From: Apostichopus japonicus
Taxonomy: Eukaryota; Echinodermata; Holothuroidea; Aspidochirotida; Stichopodidae
Assembly (NCBI RefSeq): GCF_037975245.1
Contig: NC_092579.1
Coordinates: 13,066,678-13,130,677, forward strand
Direction: 5' to 3'
Length of the DNA stretch: 64,000 nt
The notes under the pieces are model-generated. The model did no database searches and was not told the DNA's origin. It was given only the letters and a program-made list of their open reading frames with translations. The position numbers were made by a program, and so were the translations under genes. How positions within the stretch are numbered: position 1 is the first letter of the stretch; each line of letters begins with the position of its first letter. Positions 11,851 through 23,500 of the stretch are shown here, one piece after another.

Positions 11851-14800
11851 TTGCAAAAATTCTCGTAGCGGCAATTGCACTTCAGAGTTGAGACATTGTG
11901 TAAAAAAAAAGCATGTGTCGAAGATAGAGGTACCTTACATCGATACTATAACTGGATATGGATATTATCATATAAAATATATATATATATCTGACATTTA
12001 ACCACGTGGCGGTTTACCTCGATTCCCATGGCAATCACATATTTTGATAGTATTATATATTGCCATGATACCTGTGGTGCCATGTAAATTCAATGTTTCC
12101 CCTTGTAGTAATAGCAAAAACTTGATTTGCACTTAAGTTGACCTTTGATCATGTGGTTCAGGGGCATGCCAGACACAATGGTGCACCTTGGGGTACCATC
12201 AAGTTTAAAGAAAATGATCCAGCTTTTTAGGAGTTTTAACACAAAATTGGACAAACAGTCACTAACACAATGACACACGGTCATCCCCTGCACGTGGTGA
12301 TAAAGGAAGGATCCGCCCTGGCCCCTGGGTGCCAACTATTCAAGGCGCACCACTGCTTACAAAAGATCGTTTTCAAAAAATTTATACCCCCAACCAGCAT
12401 AGCATATTTCATGTAGCTAGTGTAGTAATTTTCGAAATTCTTGCAATGTTTGGAAATTCAGGCAAAACTTTCTGACCCAGGCCACCACAATTGGGAAGAT
12501 CCTGTTTGTCTATGTCAGCATTGCAGCTAAATACATAATAACATTAACATACAGCGCAGAATTCAAGAAATGTTACTGAATGTACTGTACAGGTGATGAC
12601 AAACAGAACAAGATGGCAATCCATGGAGTTGCAGATCTCATCTCTTCTAGACAAAGTGGATCTAAATTGGCCTCTACATATCATATGACTTTTCCAACAT
12701 ACTGACAGTTTTTGTGTATTTGACCTTTGACGTCACCTATCACTCAGGCAAGAGTTTACAGTACATGGTAAAGTGACCTACCAACCAAGTTTGAACATGA
12801 TCATACATACGGTCTAGGTTTCGGACACACTTTTTGGTACAGATTAGGCCAATTTTACCTTTTCACTCAGTTGACCATTTACCCTGACCCTAAGTTTTCA
12901 TCACTTTTTCCTACATGTTGACAAGCAGAATATGGCTAAAAACCGATTTTTAGGACTTTTTAAACCTCAAGGACTATCCCACCAAATTTGAACATGATAG
13001 GAGTTAGGTTCTAGGAGTTCGCAACACTTTTTCTTTTGCCCTTTCACATACTTTCTCACATTTCTGATGTGGGTTCACGTACAGTAATTGAGATGAGATA
13101 CAAAAACAAACAAATAAAACAATGAAAAAAAGTGAATCTTGAGATATATCTAATGTGAGTTCCACAAATAGGGGGCAGCATGATGAAGCTGCAATACCCA
13201 ATCATTTCATTCAATACACATTAAGCTGGTTAAGTCATTGTGATCTGGATGGCTATCTTTTGTTTGAAAATGCAAGATACTTCATAAGAAACATGGGTAT
13301 TAAACTTAACAGCACAGGAGGCCGAAAACGGGGATCTTATAAAATCTGTGTGTAAATCTATAGGTATTCAATTCAGCTCGGATAATTTGAGGGTCCAGAT
13401 GGTCCCAAAAGTTAGTAACACGTAATAACAATGCAGCAGAACAAGTTTGGCTCCAATCTGACTGAAGGTTGCAGAGTTATTGCAGTTTTAAGCTTTGTCT
13501 GTTTGACATAACTCTTTTAATATTCATAAGGTCGGCACCAAAAGCAACAGTGCAAGCCTCACTATTAACATCTACATGGTTAGTATGGCAAATATCCATC
13601 ACTCCGTTGTCCACCTTGTGTAAAATTGCCATGGAGTGCATCAGAACTTATAAAATCATTTTGGAAGGACCACCGGGGAGTGGCTAGGGTAGGAAGATTT
13701 AGGGTCAAAGTCCAACAGGAACAGCTGACAATTTAATGTACATAACCGTCAAATCAATTATAAACTAGTCCTATCAACAATTATCGCACACCTGCCAAAC
13801 TATGTAAACTTTGCAGTTACCCTAAAATAATAGCAAGTATCAATAGCTTTTTTGGATGGTCAGTTTGTGTGACAACCTCCATACATGATATGTATTGAGC
13901 TAATTACCAGAGTATAACAAGAGAAAAATATAGACACAAAACAGAGGTTACAGTTTGGGCAATCTATTCTCCATATTTAGACAACTTCATTTACCTTGGA
14001 GGCAAGGGTATCCCGTCACTGTGTCTTGCCTCTTCGATTAACAGAATTTAAAATAGAGATACAAATTCATGATTGAATAAAAAAAAAAATGTTAAAAAGA
14101 CAATAAAAACCATGGCAATATGTACAGTATAATTTAGAGAGTCAACTACAAGGCAAAATATTTCTCATTACAGGTGACCATAGAATGAGCATGTGCTTTG
14201 TAGCACGGCGGATTTGCCGTACATGATCTAACAACCAGTTGATGTTTGTAGACTGGATGTTCCTAAAGTTAAGCAAACTGGCTACTACAAAACAACCCAT
14301 CAAAATAGATGCACCATCCGAACCCTACCAGATCACTCTCACTAAGAAAAGCCGACCTAGTTAACTGTATGATGAACAAAGATGTTATATCCGCCAAACC
14401 GTTACCTAAGTTGCAAACATGGTGTAGTGAAACTTCAAAATAACACTTGGAACCATCTTGCTGCCAGTACCAAGCTGATAACAATGCAAGTCTCTCAAAA
14501 GAGAGTACAATACAGGTGTGGGGGCTTGCTTATTTTCTTACATTACTTTTCCATTACTAGATAGATAAAGAGTCAACACTGAATAATTTAGACAAAAACT
14601 AGACAAAAGTACTCCCAGTAAAGCTAATCAACAACCACTAAAACTACAACATTCTGACCACATTTCTTGCAATTCTGACAAAAAAAAACATCTTGAATTG
14701 AGAGTGATGTTCCTTGCTGCATTGCTGATGAATGTATAGCTTTATCCATAAACTTCACATACTCTCGAATCTGCAAGACTGCCAGTAAGCTAATAAATGT

Positions 14801-14990
14801 AACCATTGAATTCCATTCTTGAAAGGATACCTGAGTCTGCCTGTTCAATCAAAGCATTCAATAAGCTTGGAAGTATGGTCCTATGAAAATGTGCAGCATT
14901 GCCCCAAGAAATATATTGCTCCTTGTGGGGGCTTTAACTATGTACAGTTCTGAAAAAATGTTTGTAAAAGTAACAAATCTATGGTCTTGT
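11850..14990. other. Intergenic stretch between UQCC4 and H3.3, no gene recognised
   Basis: About 3.1 kb with a short (TA) run near 11978, a diverged repeat at 12776-13010, and the presumed 3' UTR of H3.3 at the right edge. No open frame here matches a family I know. No stem-loop of the replication-dependent histone type is visible next to the H3.3 stop, as expected for a replacement histone. Confidence 0.6.
12776..13010. repeat. Internal direct repeat with TTTGAACATGAT motif
   Basis: ACCAAGTTTGAACATGAT at about 12784 recurs as ACCAAATTTGAACATGAT at about 12980, both followed by TAGGTT-like sequence. The upstream flank has TGACCTTTGACGTC. This looks like part of a dispersed repeat made of degenerate units of about 195 bp; family unknown. 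Confidence 0.4.
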
Positions 14991-14996
14991 TACTAT

Positions 14997-16163
<1,167 letters not shown>

Positions 16164-16991
16164 TTACAAATTAAAACTATGCGATAATATATATAAAAAA
16201 AAAACGAAATAAATTGGCCTACACATCCTTCTAATCTTACTTATATCCAGCAATCTTGATAATATTTCAAAATTACACAGGCTGTCAATTAGTGAGCTAG
16301 ACCTATGTGAACCAGAAAACACTCAAAATAGGGCATGCAACTCCCATCAGAAAATGGGATGACGCTACATTGTATGAACGTATACCATGGCTTTGTTCCT
16401 GTTGTCTCTCCCCCCACCACCCTATTTTGGACTGTCTCATCAAATTACCCAGTTGAACTTTTCATCACCTTATCACAGCAACAACTTTCTCACATTAGTT
16501 TGAGAAAACACGAGTTCAACTCATTCATCCAGAAAAAAATAAGCGAAGACAAAAAAAATTGCCATTAGCAACAGTTCTGTTATCTGTAGGCTTATCGTTG
16601 GTGAATTATACCTGGCTATCAAATTTATATGTGGCTAAGTATGGTTAATGCACCTAGGCCTATACCAGATAGCCTGTCCTATGTTCTGTGTGTTCTAAAC
16701 GGATTTGGAATGTCAACTGAACGTAGCCTTGGTATGATGTATACATCTAAAGCACCCTTACAGGTTGACCTTATGCCTAGGCTACGGTAGTGTGGGCCTA
16801 GCCTACAGCGCAATGTTAGTAGATACAGTGCAGTTCTCAGTAGCCCAACAGTAGTAGGCCTAAGCTAGTCGTGAAGTTAGGGTCCGTACGAGTTACATAA
16901 AAACGGAACGGGAGACAATAAATTGATCTTTATTAGTTTCATAAAGCAATGTCAAAAGTCTCACTACATCCAAATTATCGGTTTAACTTAC

Positions 16992-17261
16992 TTTAGCTTA
17001 ATACACGACCCGGTGCGAATGAAAGATTATCAGTGGGTAATTCCTGTTGTCCCGCGTTTTATGTCAACGACAATGACTAAATATACACTATGTTGCAACG
17101 GTCTGCTTGATAATCTTTCTTCGACACGTTTTTCTAACGTGTGTGACTATTGGTGATTACTTTGAGTATCAAGAAGTCCGATTGGCTAATATCTTGTTAA
17201 CATGATTGGTCGTCAGAGTTGCGCTCTGCCAGAGATTAGGTATATACTTGTCTGTGATTGG
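16992..17261 (-). promoter_or_regulatory. H3.3 promoter with four CCAAT boxes and probable non-coding first exon
   Basis: ATTGG (CCAAT on the gene strand) occurs four times at 17149, 17181, 17205 and 17257. Multiple NF-Y boxes are typical of histone promoters. TATA-like sequences follow downstream: TATATTTAG at about 17086-17078 and ATAAAACG near 17063. A consensus donor GTAAGT at 16991-16986 would end an untranslated first exon of roughly 50-70 bp, which splices to the acceptor at 16153. The exact start site is inferred. Confidence 0.6.
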
Positions 17262-17775
17262 TTAACATTATACTTCCAGAATCCTTATCCTCATAACCTA
17301 CAGTGTGTAAGCTTCATCACGGTAAAATCATGAACTACGGTGGATTGGGTACAACAAGGAAAGATGCCGATAAATAGAGCAGGGAGCTGCTACCCTGAAT
17401 AGAGTACGTAATTGTGATAGTGCAGGGAGTTAACAACTCCCTGGTTAGTGCCAAAACTTTCTTTCTTTCATGAAAATAATTTTATATTTTCCTGTAAAAT
17501 TTCGATTTTTCATGTCTTCAAACGAATTCTTCAAATTACCATTGTCCAAGCGAAAAACATTTCATGAGAGTTAAAATATCTGTCCTCAGACATCAGGATC
17601 CCCTTATACTAGTCACAGTCGAAATTGTAATTTTTTTATTGTATATTAGATAACCGAATGCATCAAATTAACATAATCAAATTATCAAAGATTTTATGTA
17701 GAAGATAAAATGCGTACTCTAAAATAACACCCTTTTGGCAACCTACTATGGTTTAAAAGTTGATAGACACGAGGT

Positions 17776-18261
17776 CAGGGGCGTAGCGAGCGGGGGGTGT
17801 GGGGGTGTCACACCCCCCCCCCCAATAATTTGGTCGCTGTCGGCAAATTTTGGGTCTGTCGGCAAAAGGAGAAAAGGTGAAGAGAGCGGAAGGGGAAGAA
17901 AGAAGGAAAGCTGAATAGAGAAAAGGAGAACGGGAGCTTCTTCCCGGACTTAAAATATGCACCAGATTGCATCTAAGGACGTTTCAAAACTAAAAATTTT
18001 CCAAAGGGGAGGGGGACACCCCCTACCCTTAGACCCCTCCCCCATTTCAGTCACCACTTCTAGATCCGTCGGCAAATCAAATTTGACTTAAAATATGCAC
18101 CAGATTGCATCTAAGGACGGTTTCAAACTAAAAAATTTCCAAAGGGGAGGGGGACACCCCCTCCCCTTAGACCCCACCCCCATTTCAGTCACCACTTCCA
18201 GATCCGTCGGCAATTCAAATTCTCCACACCCCCCAACAAAAAAACCTTCGCTACGCCCCTG
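17776..18261 (+). mobile_element. hAT-like MITE, family B
   Basis: The element starts CAGGGGCGTAGCGAG and ends TTCGCTACGCCCCTG, which are inverted repeats. The 8-bp flanks are CACGAGGT (17768-17775) and CACGGGGT (18262-18269), seven of eight identical, as expected for a hAT-type 8-bp target duplication that has aged. Inside are two tandem copies of about 125 bp, each with GCACCAGATTGCATCTAAGG, then AAAGGGGAGGGGGACACCCC. The same inner block is found once in family A elements (24120, 28183, 61732). There is no transposase, so it is non-autonomous. Confidence 0.85.
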
Positions 18262-18345
18262 CACGGGGTTGGCACGTAACTATATATAGGGCACTATGCA
18301 TGGGCAACATTATGATGGATCGGACACTGTAAAGGGTATTGGCAA

Positions 18346-19057
18346 GAAACAAGGGGAGAATTCCACTAGACCGAAGGTCCGCGAGACCGAATTTCCGCGA
18401 ACCGATGGTCCGCGAGACCGATGGTCCGCGAGACCGATGGTATATGGATATAGTCCATCGATAGCCGGCCCGGCCAGACTGAAGGTCGGAGCCAAGTGAC
18501 CGGAGCCTGAAATGACACGTCACACCATTTTATGATTCCGTGCACATACTAGAACAACAACAAGAAAGCAAAAAAGAAAGAAACAACTGTTTGAACAAAC
18601 ATTTTTCGAAAAATTGTATGTATTTTCTCACTCAAATGAAAAGTTTAAAAATGCGTCTTTATGATAAAACTAAAGAGAAGCAGGTAATTAGAAGACCGAA
18701 AACTTAACAACCATAAGCTACGAAGGCGGGGGCGGAGGGGGGCGAGACTTTTTGAGAGCGGGGACTTTCTCCCGCTGCAAACCCTCTGGTTACGCCACAA
18801 TTAAGTGGAGGCCTATTATCAATGCAAGCCGCCCAGCCCCCTTGCGTAAGTCACTGTTATCCACTATGATAAGAAATGGCTGTAAATTATTTTAATTACG
18901 CGCTTTATCGACGTAATATTACCGGTAGTAATATTTGTCTTACCACTATTATAGGCCTAGTAATAGTTTCGTTCTCGATGACATTCGGTGTCCCTGACCA
19001 TATTTAATTTTGGTCTCGCGGACCTGCGGTCTCGTGGCCTGTAACCGAAACAAGGGG
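18346..19057. mobile_element. Candidate inverted-repeat element with a 16-bp tandem array
   Basis: Imperfect inverted repeats of about 33 bp lie at about 18363-18395 and 19005-19038; the shared core is AGGTCCGCGAGACC on one side and its complement GGTCTCGCGGACCT on the other. An 11-bp direct repeat, GAAACAAGGGG, flanks them at 18346-18356 and 19047-19057. Next to the left repeat the 16-bp unit CGATGGTCCGCGAGAC is repeated about four or five times (18368-18440). No coding region is present. Terminal repeat length and the distance between direct and inverted repeats are unusual, so the class is open. Confidence 0.45.
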
Positions 19058-19128
19058 TGTGGCCGAAACCAAGGAAAATGATCAGCTTCCCTCTGAAACA
19101 ATGTTGTAACGACATTAGCTCATTTGGC

Positions 19129-19470
19129 AGCATATAATAATAATAATAATAATAACTGTTTTTTGTATAGCGCAGGTATCCAGAGCACAAGGCAATGTTC
19201 AAATGCGCTCCCATATAAAGGGTCTAACTGTAATATTTCTCAAAAAGGATAGTTTTTAACTGTTTTTGAGATCCGTCTTACTGGATGGAGAAAAAGGTGC
19301 CTCTTGTTTGGCTATGAGATTGTTCCACAGTCGTGGGCCATCACGGAGAAAGCTCGCCCGCCAAAGTTAGTTGAATGAAATGATGGCTCCGCAAGCAAAT
19401 ATTTATTTTGGGACCTCATCGATCTTGGTGGAATGTAACGATGGACTAATTCTGCTAAGTACAATGGAGT
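19129..19470 (-). mobile_element. LINE 3' end (CR1/L2-like), 5'-truncated
   Basis: On the minus strand the stretch first encodes the C-terminal tail of a LINE ORF2: ELVHRYIPPRSMRSQNKYLL, then FGGRAFSV, and in a shifted frame GPRLWNNL, the tryptophan motif found at the end of CR1/L2/Rex-type reverse transcriptase proteins. After the coding tail comes GCGCTATACAAAAAACAG and an (ATT)n run (19135-19155), the usual microsatellite-like LINE 3' terminus. At least one frameshift lies between the SV and GPRLWN parts, so this is a dead copy. It ends abruptly at about 19470, next to a MITE fragment. Confidence 0.72.
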
Positions 19471-19477
19471 TTTCCCG

Positions 19478-19585
19478 TTGGTCATGGTGGCGCTACGCTT
19501 AGATAGTTTACATTGCCGTATCTACGGCTCTGATAGTTTGCTTACAGTTTCGCCCCTCCCTTGGCAAATTCCTGGCTACGCGCCT
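19478..19585 (+). mobile_element. MITE fragment with the shared hairpin module
   Basis: It starts inside the module ATGGTGGCGCTACGCTTAGA and continues to CCCTCCCTTGGCAAATTCCT and the terminus GGCTACGCGCCTG. This matches the middle of the family D elements (compare 22060-22124 and 32345-32420). The matching left end is not seen; it was probably lost or displaced next to the LINE tail at 19470. Confidence 0.55.
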
Positions 19586-19991
19586 GGTTCCATGAAGAAA
19601 AAGACTAGCCCGACGCATGACGTCATACACATGTTGTCCACCAATATCGATCGCACTCACAATACAAATAACCCGAGGCAGCAACTTCAGCAAAGGCTTA
19701 CAAATGGAACTGTAATAGTGCATACTATCTTGTGGGACCCTGATTTTCTGTGTAGGATTAGGAGGAACAGCCGTATCAAGACCGTCAATCCACGAAGCTG
19801 CAACCGAACAACACAAATTGCAGTTTTAAACTGTTTTGTCGTAGCTGTATATAGCGCCGCCATTCATCTTTCATATCGTTGTGATGAAAGATTGATGCAG
19901 TGCATATAGCTGTAATACTGGTTCATTGCAGGGATAATATACCATAAATATGCAAAATCAATAAGAAAAACAAGTTTTTCATTTATATTTC

Positions 19992-19997
19992 TTTATT
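19992..19997 (-). other. Candidate TRAF6 polyadenylation signal
   Basis: TTTATT on the plus strand reads AATAAA in the gene sense, about 540 bp after the TRAF6 stop. Other AATAAA-like hexamers occur in this AT-rich tract, so the choice of site is not certain. Confidence 0.35.
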
Positions 19998-20535
19998 TTG
20001 TAATAAAACGTGTAAATAAAAATTCATGAACAACAAAATATAGACTATATATAAACAAAATGTATAAAACAAAGTTTCATTATTTATGTTAAAATATTAT
20101 GGCATCTAGAAATGTTTTTAGAAAGCATATATAAATATTCCTTTTATTATGAATTATGCTTGTACATTATTGGGCATATTGCCAGTTTTGAAAGACTTCT
20201 AATAATTTTAATTATATATTATTCCTTGCTTAATCAATTATATGCTGTCTGATGATGCTGGCTGGCGGGCTGCCAGAGCTTTGTAATCTTCGCAATGAAG
20301 GAATGAAAAGTGCACGGTACTAGTTTTTCCATGTAAAACGCCCACAGGCTTAATCATTTCACACCAATGTAATTCGTGAAGAAAACCAAATCCGAGGCTA
20401 ATTTCTTTCAGATCTTATGAAACACGGGCTGTCATCAAATGTTACATACCATCAAAGAAATCCCAATTACATCGAGGACATTATATTTGTCATGATAACA
20501 ATATGCACGTCGTCAGCTTCTCGTACTTGTGTATT

Positions 20536-23500
20536 TTACGCGCTTGCGCAGAAGGTAGCCATATCTGCTCTGATAAACAGCTCTCTGTTGAGACAATATG
20601 GAGCCCTGATTAATGTATCAGTCTTCATAAATCGGAGACGCCCTCTCTTTTGGGTTTGGCAATTGTCAGTTTCCGCCCGTGTCAAATTTTGACACTCGAT
20701 GGTCGTCGTTAGGTGCTGATCAGAACTCACAGCACGTGAATGTGATTGGTTGAACACAGTCACGTGACATACGCCACCGAAGGGAAAGAATAGCTGGTCA
20801 TCGTACTCTCCTCGGCACATCATCACAAATAAGGAGGCGTGGGTTTCGGATCTAGCGACGTGACCTCTCAACTCGAGGCAAAGCCTGAACTTGTAGCCGG
20901 GCTGGCTGGTATAGAATGGTGGGCTAAGTAAGGGGTTGGTGTAGTTCTGGGACGGTAATTCGACTTTCCAGTACAGTACACCTGAATGGCCGATTTGTTG
21001 GACTTCTCGTAATAGAGCTGCTTGATGGCCGATTTGTTTGTTTTGTTCGGTTATCTGGCTGTAAAGTTAAAAGAAAATGGAGACGATGACAAATATGCGT
21101 ATAGGTGTATAGTTACATAAACATGTACTTCAGTCGCGTAGGCTACGTGGGAGTGGGGGGAGGGGTGACCATTATAGACTATATGCAAATTTGGAGACAA
21201 TACTGATGATCTGTAAGAAAAGTCTCCGGGCAAGAAACCAAAGAGCATCTAAAGTCGTGTACGGCAGACAAAAATTCTACCAATTTTGAACTTCGAAGGA
21301 AAAATTAAATACTTTATTATCTTATAGTATACACTGAGCAGGCGCGTATCCAGGGGGGGGGGGTGGGCGTTGAGGGCGCGCGCCCCCCGGGTAAGAAAAG
21401 GAGGAGAGAAAAAAAGAGCAGAAAAAGGGAAAAAAGAGGGGAAAAAGAGGAGGAGGAGAGGAAGGAAGGGGAAAAAAAAGAAGAAAGAGAAAAAGTAGAA
21501 AAGGAGGGAGTGAAAGAAAAACGCCAAGACACCGGGAAGAGAAAGAGGAAGAGTGACATCATTACAGCGCTGATCCATATTATATACACAGGGTAGCCAG
21601 TGACGGATCAAGGATTTCGGAAGGGGCGCGTGCCTTACCCAACCCCTTGCACCGACAACTCCATTTGACGTTTCCATTTTCCTCTCTCACTCATGATCTA
21701 TATATATATATATATATGGTCTACCATAACGCGTGTGTGTGTGTGTATACGCCTTATACTATATATGGTCTACCATAACGCTTGTGTGTGTATATACGCC
21801 TTAAACAATTGTAGAATTGTGCTACGAAACCAACTGTGGCTGGTTTCGAACTCGACCGTGTCGTCGGGGAACATGACGCATTTCGGGAAGGGGGAGACCG
21901 CCCCCCTTTCAGCATATTTTTTTTATGATATTGCTAGTAATTTCAAAATTGAAAGTGCTTAGATGCAACTTACAAGGCCTGGGAAGTGTCATTTCCAGTG
22001 ATCTGGGAGGGATTTTCGGCCAAACTTTTCTTGTACGCTTCGCGCCAACTTATGGTTGCGCTACGCTTAGATAATTTGCCTACAGGCTTCGCCCCTCCCT
22101 TGGCAAATTCCTCGCTACGCGCCTGTTCGAATTTGTAAAGCAAACAGCAGATATCACATCATATCAGTGAGCATGAAAATGGCGTTCCAGGATTGAACAG
22201 CCTCAAAACTGTCCGACTTGCCCGAAAAATATAACAAAGAATTTTCGCGCGCTACGCGCGCGATAATCACAATGTAATGTCAATATCACATAAGCAAGTA
22301 TCGGTTATTAGGCCTACATCGCATGCCATCGTATACCGTACGGTCCGTCAAAGTTGCGCAGTGTACCGCGGGATGCTAATGTAAACAACGAAATGTCTTA
22401 CGTAGATGGAGAAAAAGCATGGAGGTCCAATTATGTCAAAACTATCTTTTATTAGTCATGGCGAATTAGGAACTGCAGCCCCCCCCCCCCCGCCTCCTAC
22501 GCCTATGTGTGTAGTGTTCGGTTGAAAGAAATATCTGCTATTTTTTCATTTCCTTCAACCAAGTTTTATAATAGCCGTTATAAGAGGTTTCAATATTTGT
22601 ACACCAATAAATTAACTGTCTGAATTTTCGAAAATTTCTGACCATCATTCTTCATCACACTTCCCTATTCTCGTGCAATTTTGACCGGTCTGTTAGGGGT
22701 TCAAGGAGGTTTTTCTATATTGGTTGTCCATATGATGAAATTTTGTGCGACATTATGGGTATGTTTTGAAGTGAGTTTATTCACGAGATATGTGAATTTT
22801 AAATTCTGAACAAATAATGGGCTTAAAACCTTGAAAAGTGGGGCTGACGGATATTGTGGGCCGCGACGTAGAATCAACTACAAAAGCATCCACAGGTCAT
22901 GCGATGAGGTCGAACATGATTTGTGACTGGTGACAATCTTCAAAAAGGTTATGGATGGGGAAAATATACTAATGGGAAATACTTGGTTCTCAGGCAAAAG
23001 TGTTCATCTGGTTGATCATTTCAAGGCCGAGAAGTACCATTTCCGGTGATCTGGGTGGTATCAAAACCAGAAATTTTCTTCACGCTGCGCGCCAACCGAT
23101 GGTGGCGCTCCGCTTAGATAGAAATTCGCGCCCCCGGGTTAGAGAATCCTGCTGAGCCATACACAGGTTTTGTGACATACGGAAGTATTCAAATGTAGGT
23201 TCAAGTCAAAACAACAGATTATAGACATAACACTGGATTTGGTTGGAGATTCCTAACTATTATCAATATGGATCTTCCACAGAACACCTGCAAACTCGGA
23301 TACTTTTGCCGCTTATACGAGGTAAACAAGGTTGACCGATCAGATGCAGTAAACGCCCGAAGCCAAAGTTTAATACCATTTGTATTGATTTATAAGGAAG
23401 TTGACTGGTTGATACCGATGCTAAATAACCAGAGGGAGAAAAAAAAACTTGTACTTTACAATATTTGTCGAGAATTTGTTTACCCAACAATATATGCGTG

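Noticed and set aside
18251-18523. Open frames on both strands over 18251-18523
   Set aside because: They arise from the 16-bp tandem repeat (CGATGGTCCGCGAGAC), which is open in several frames.
21249-21677. Overlapping open frames on both strands rich in Phe/Leu/Ser or Lys/Arg/Glu
   Set aside because: They are read from the purine tract of a family D element. The same appears at 31350-31916. Composition explains them.
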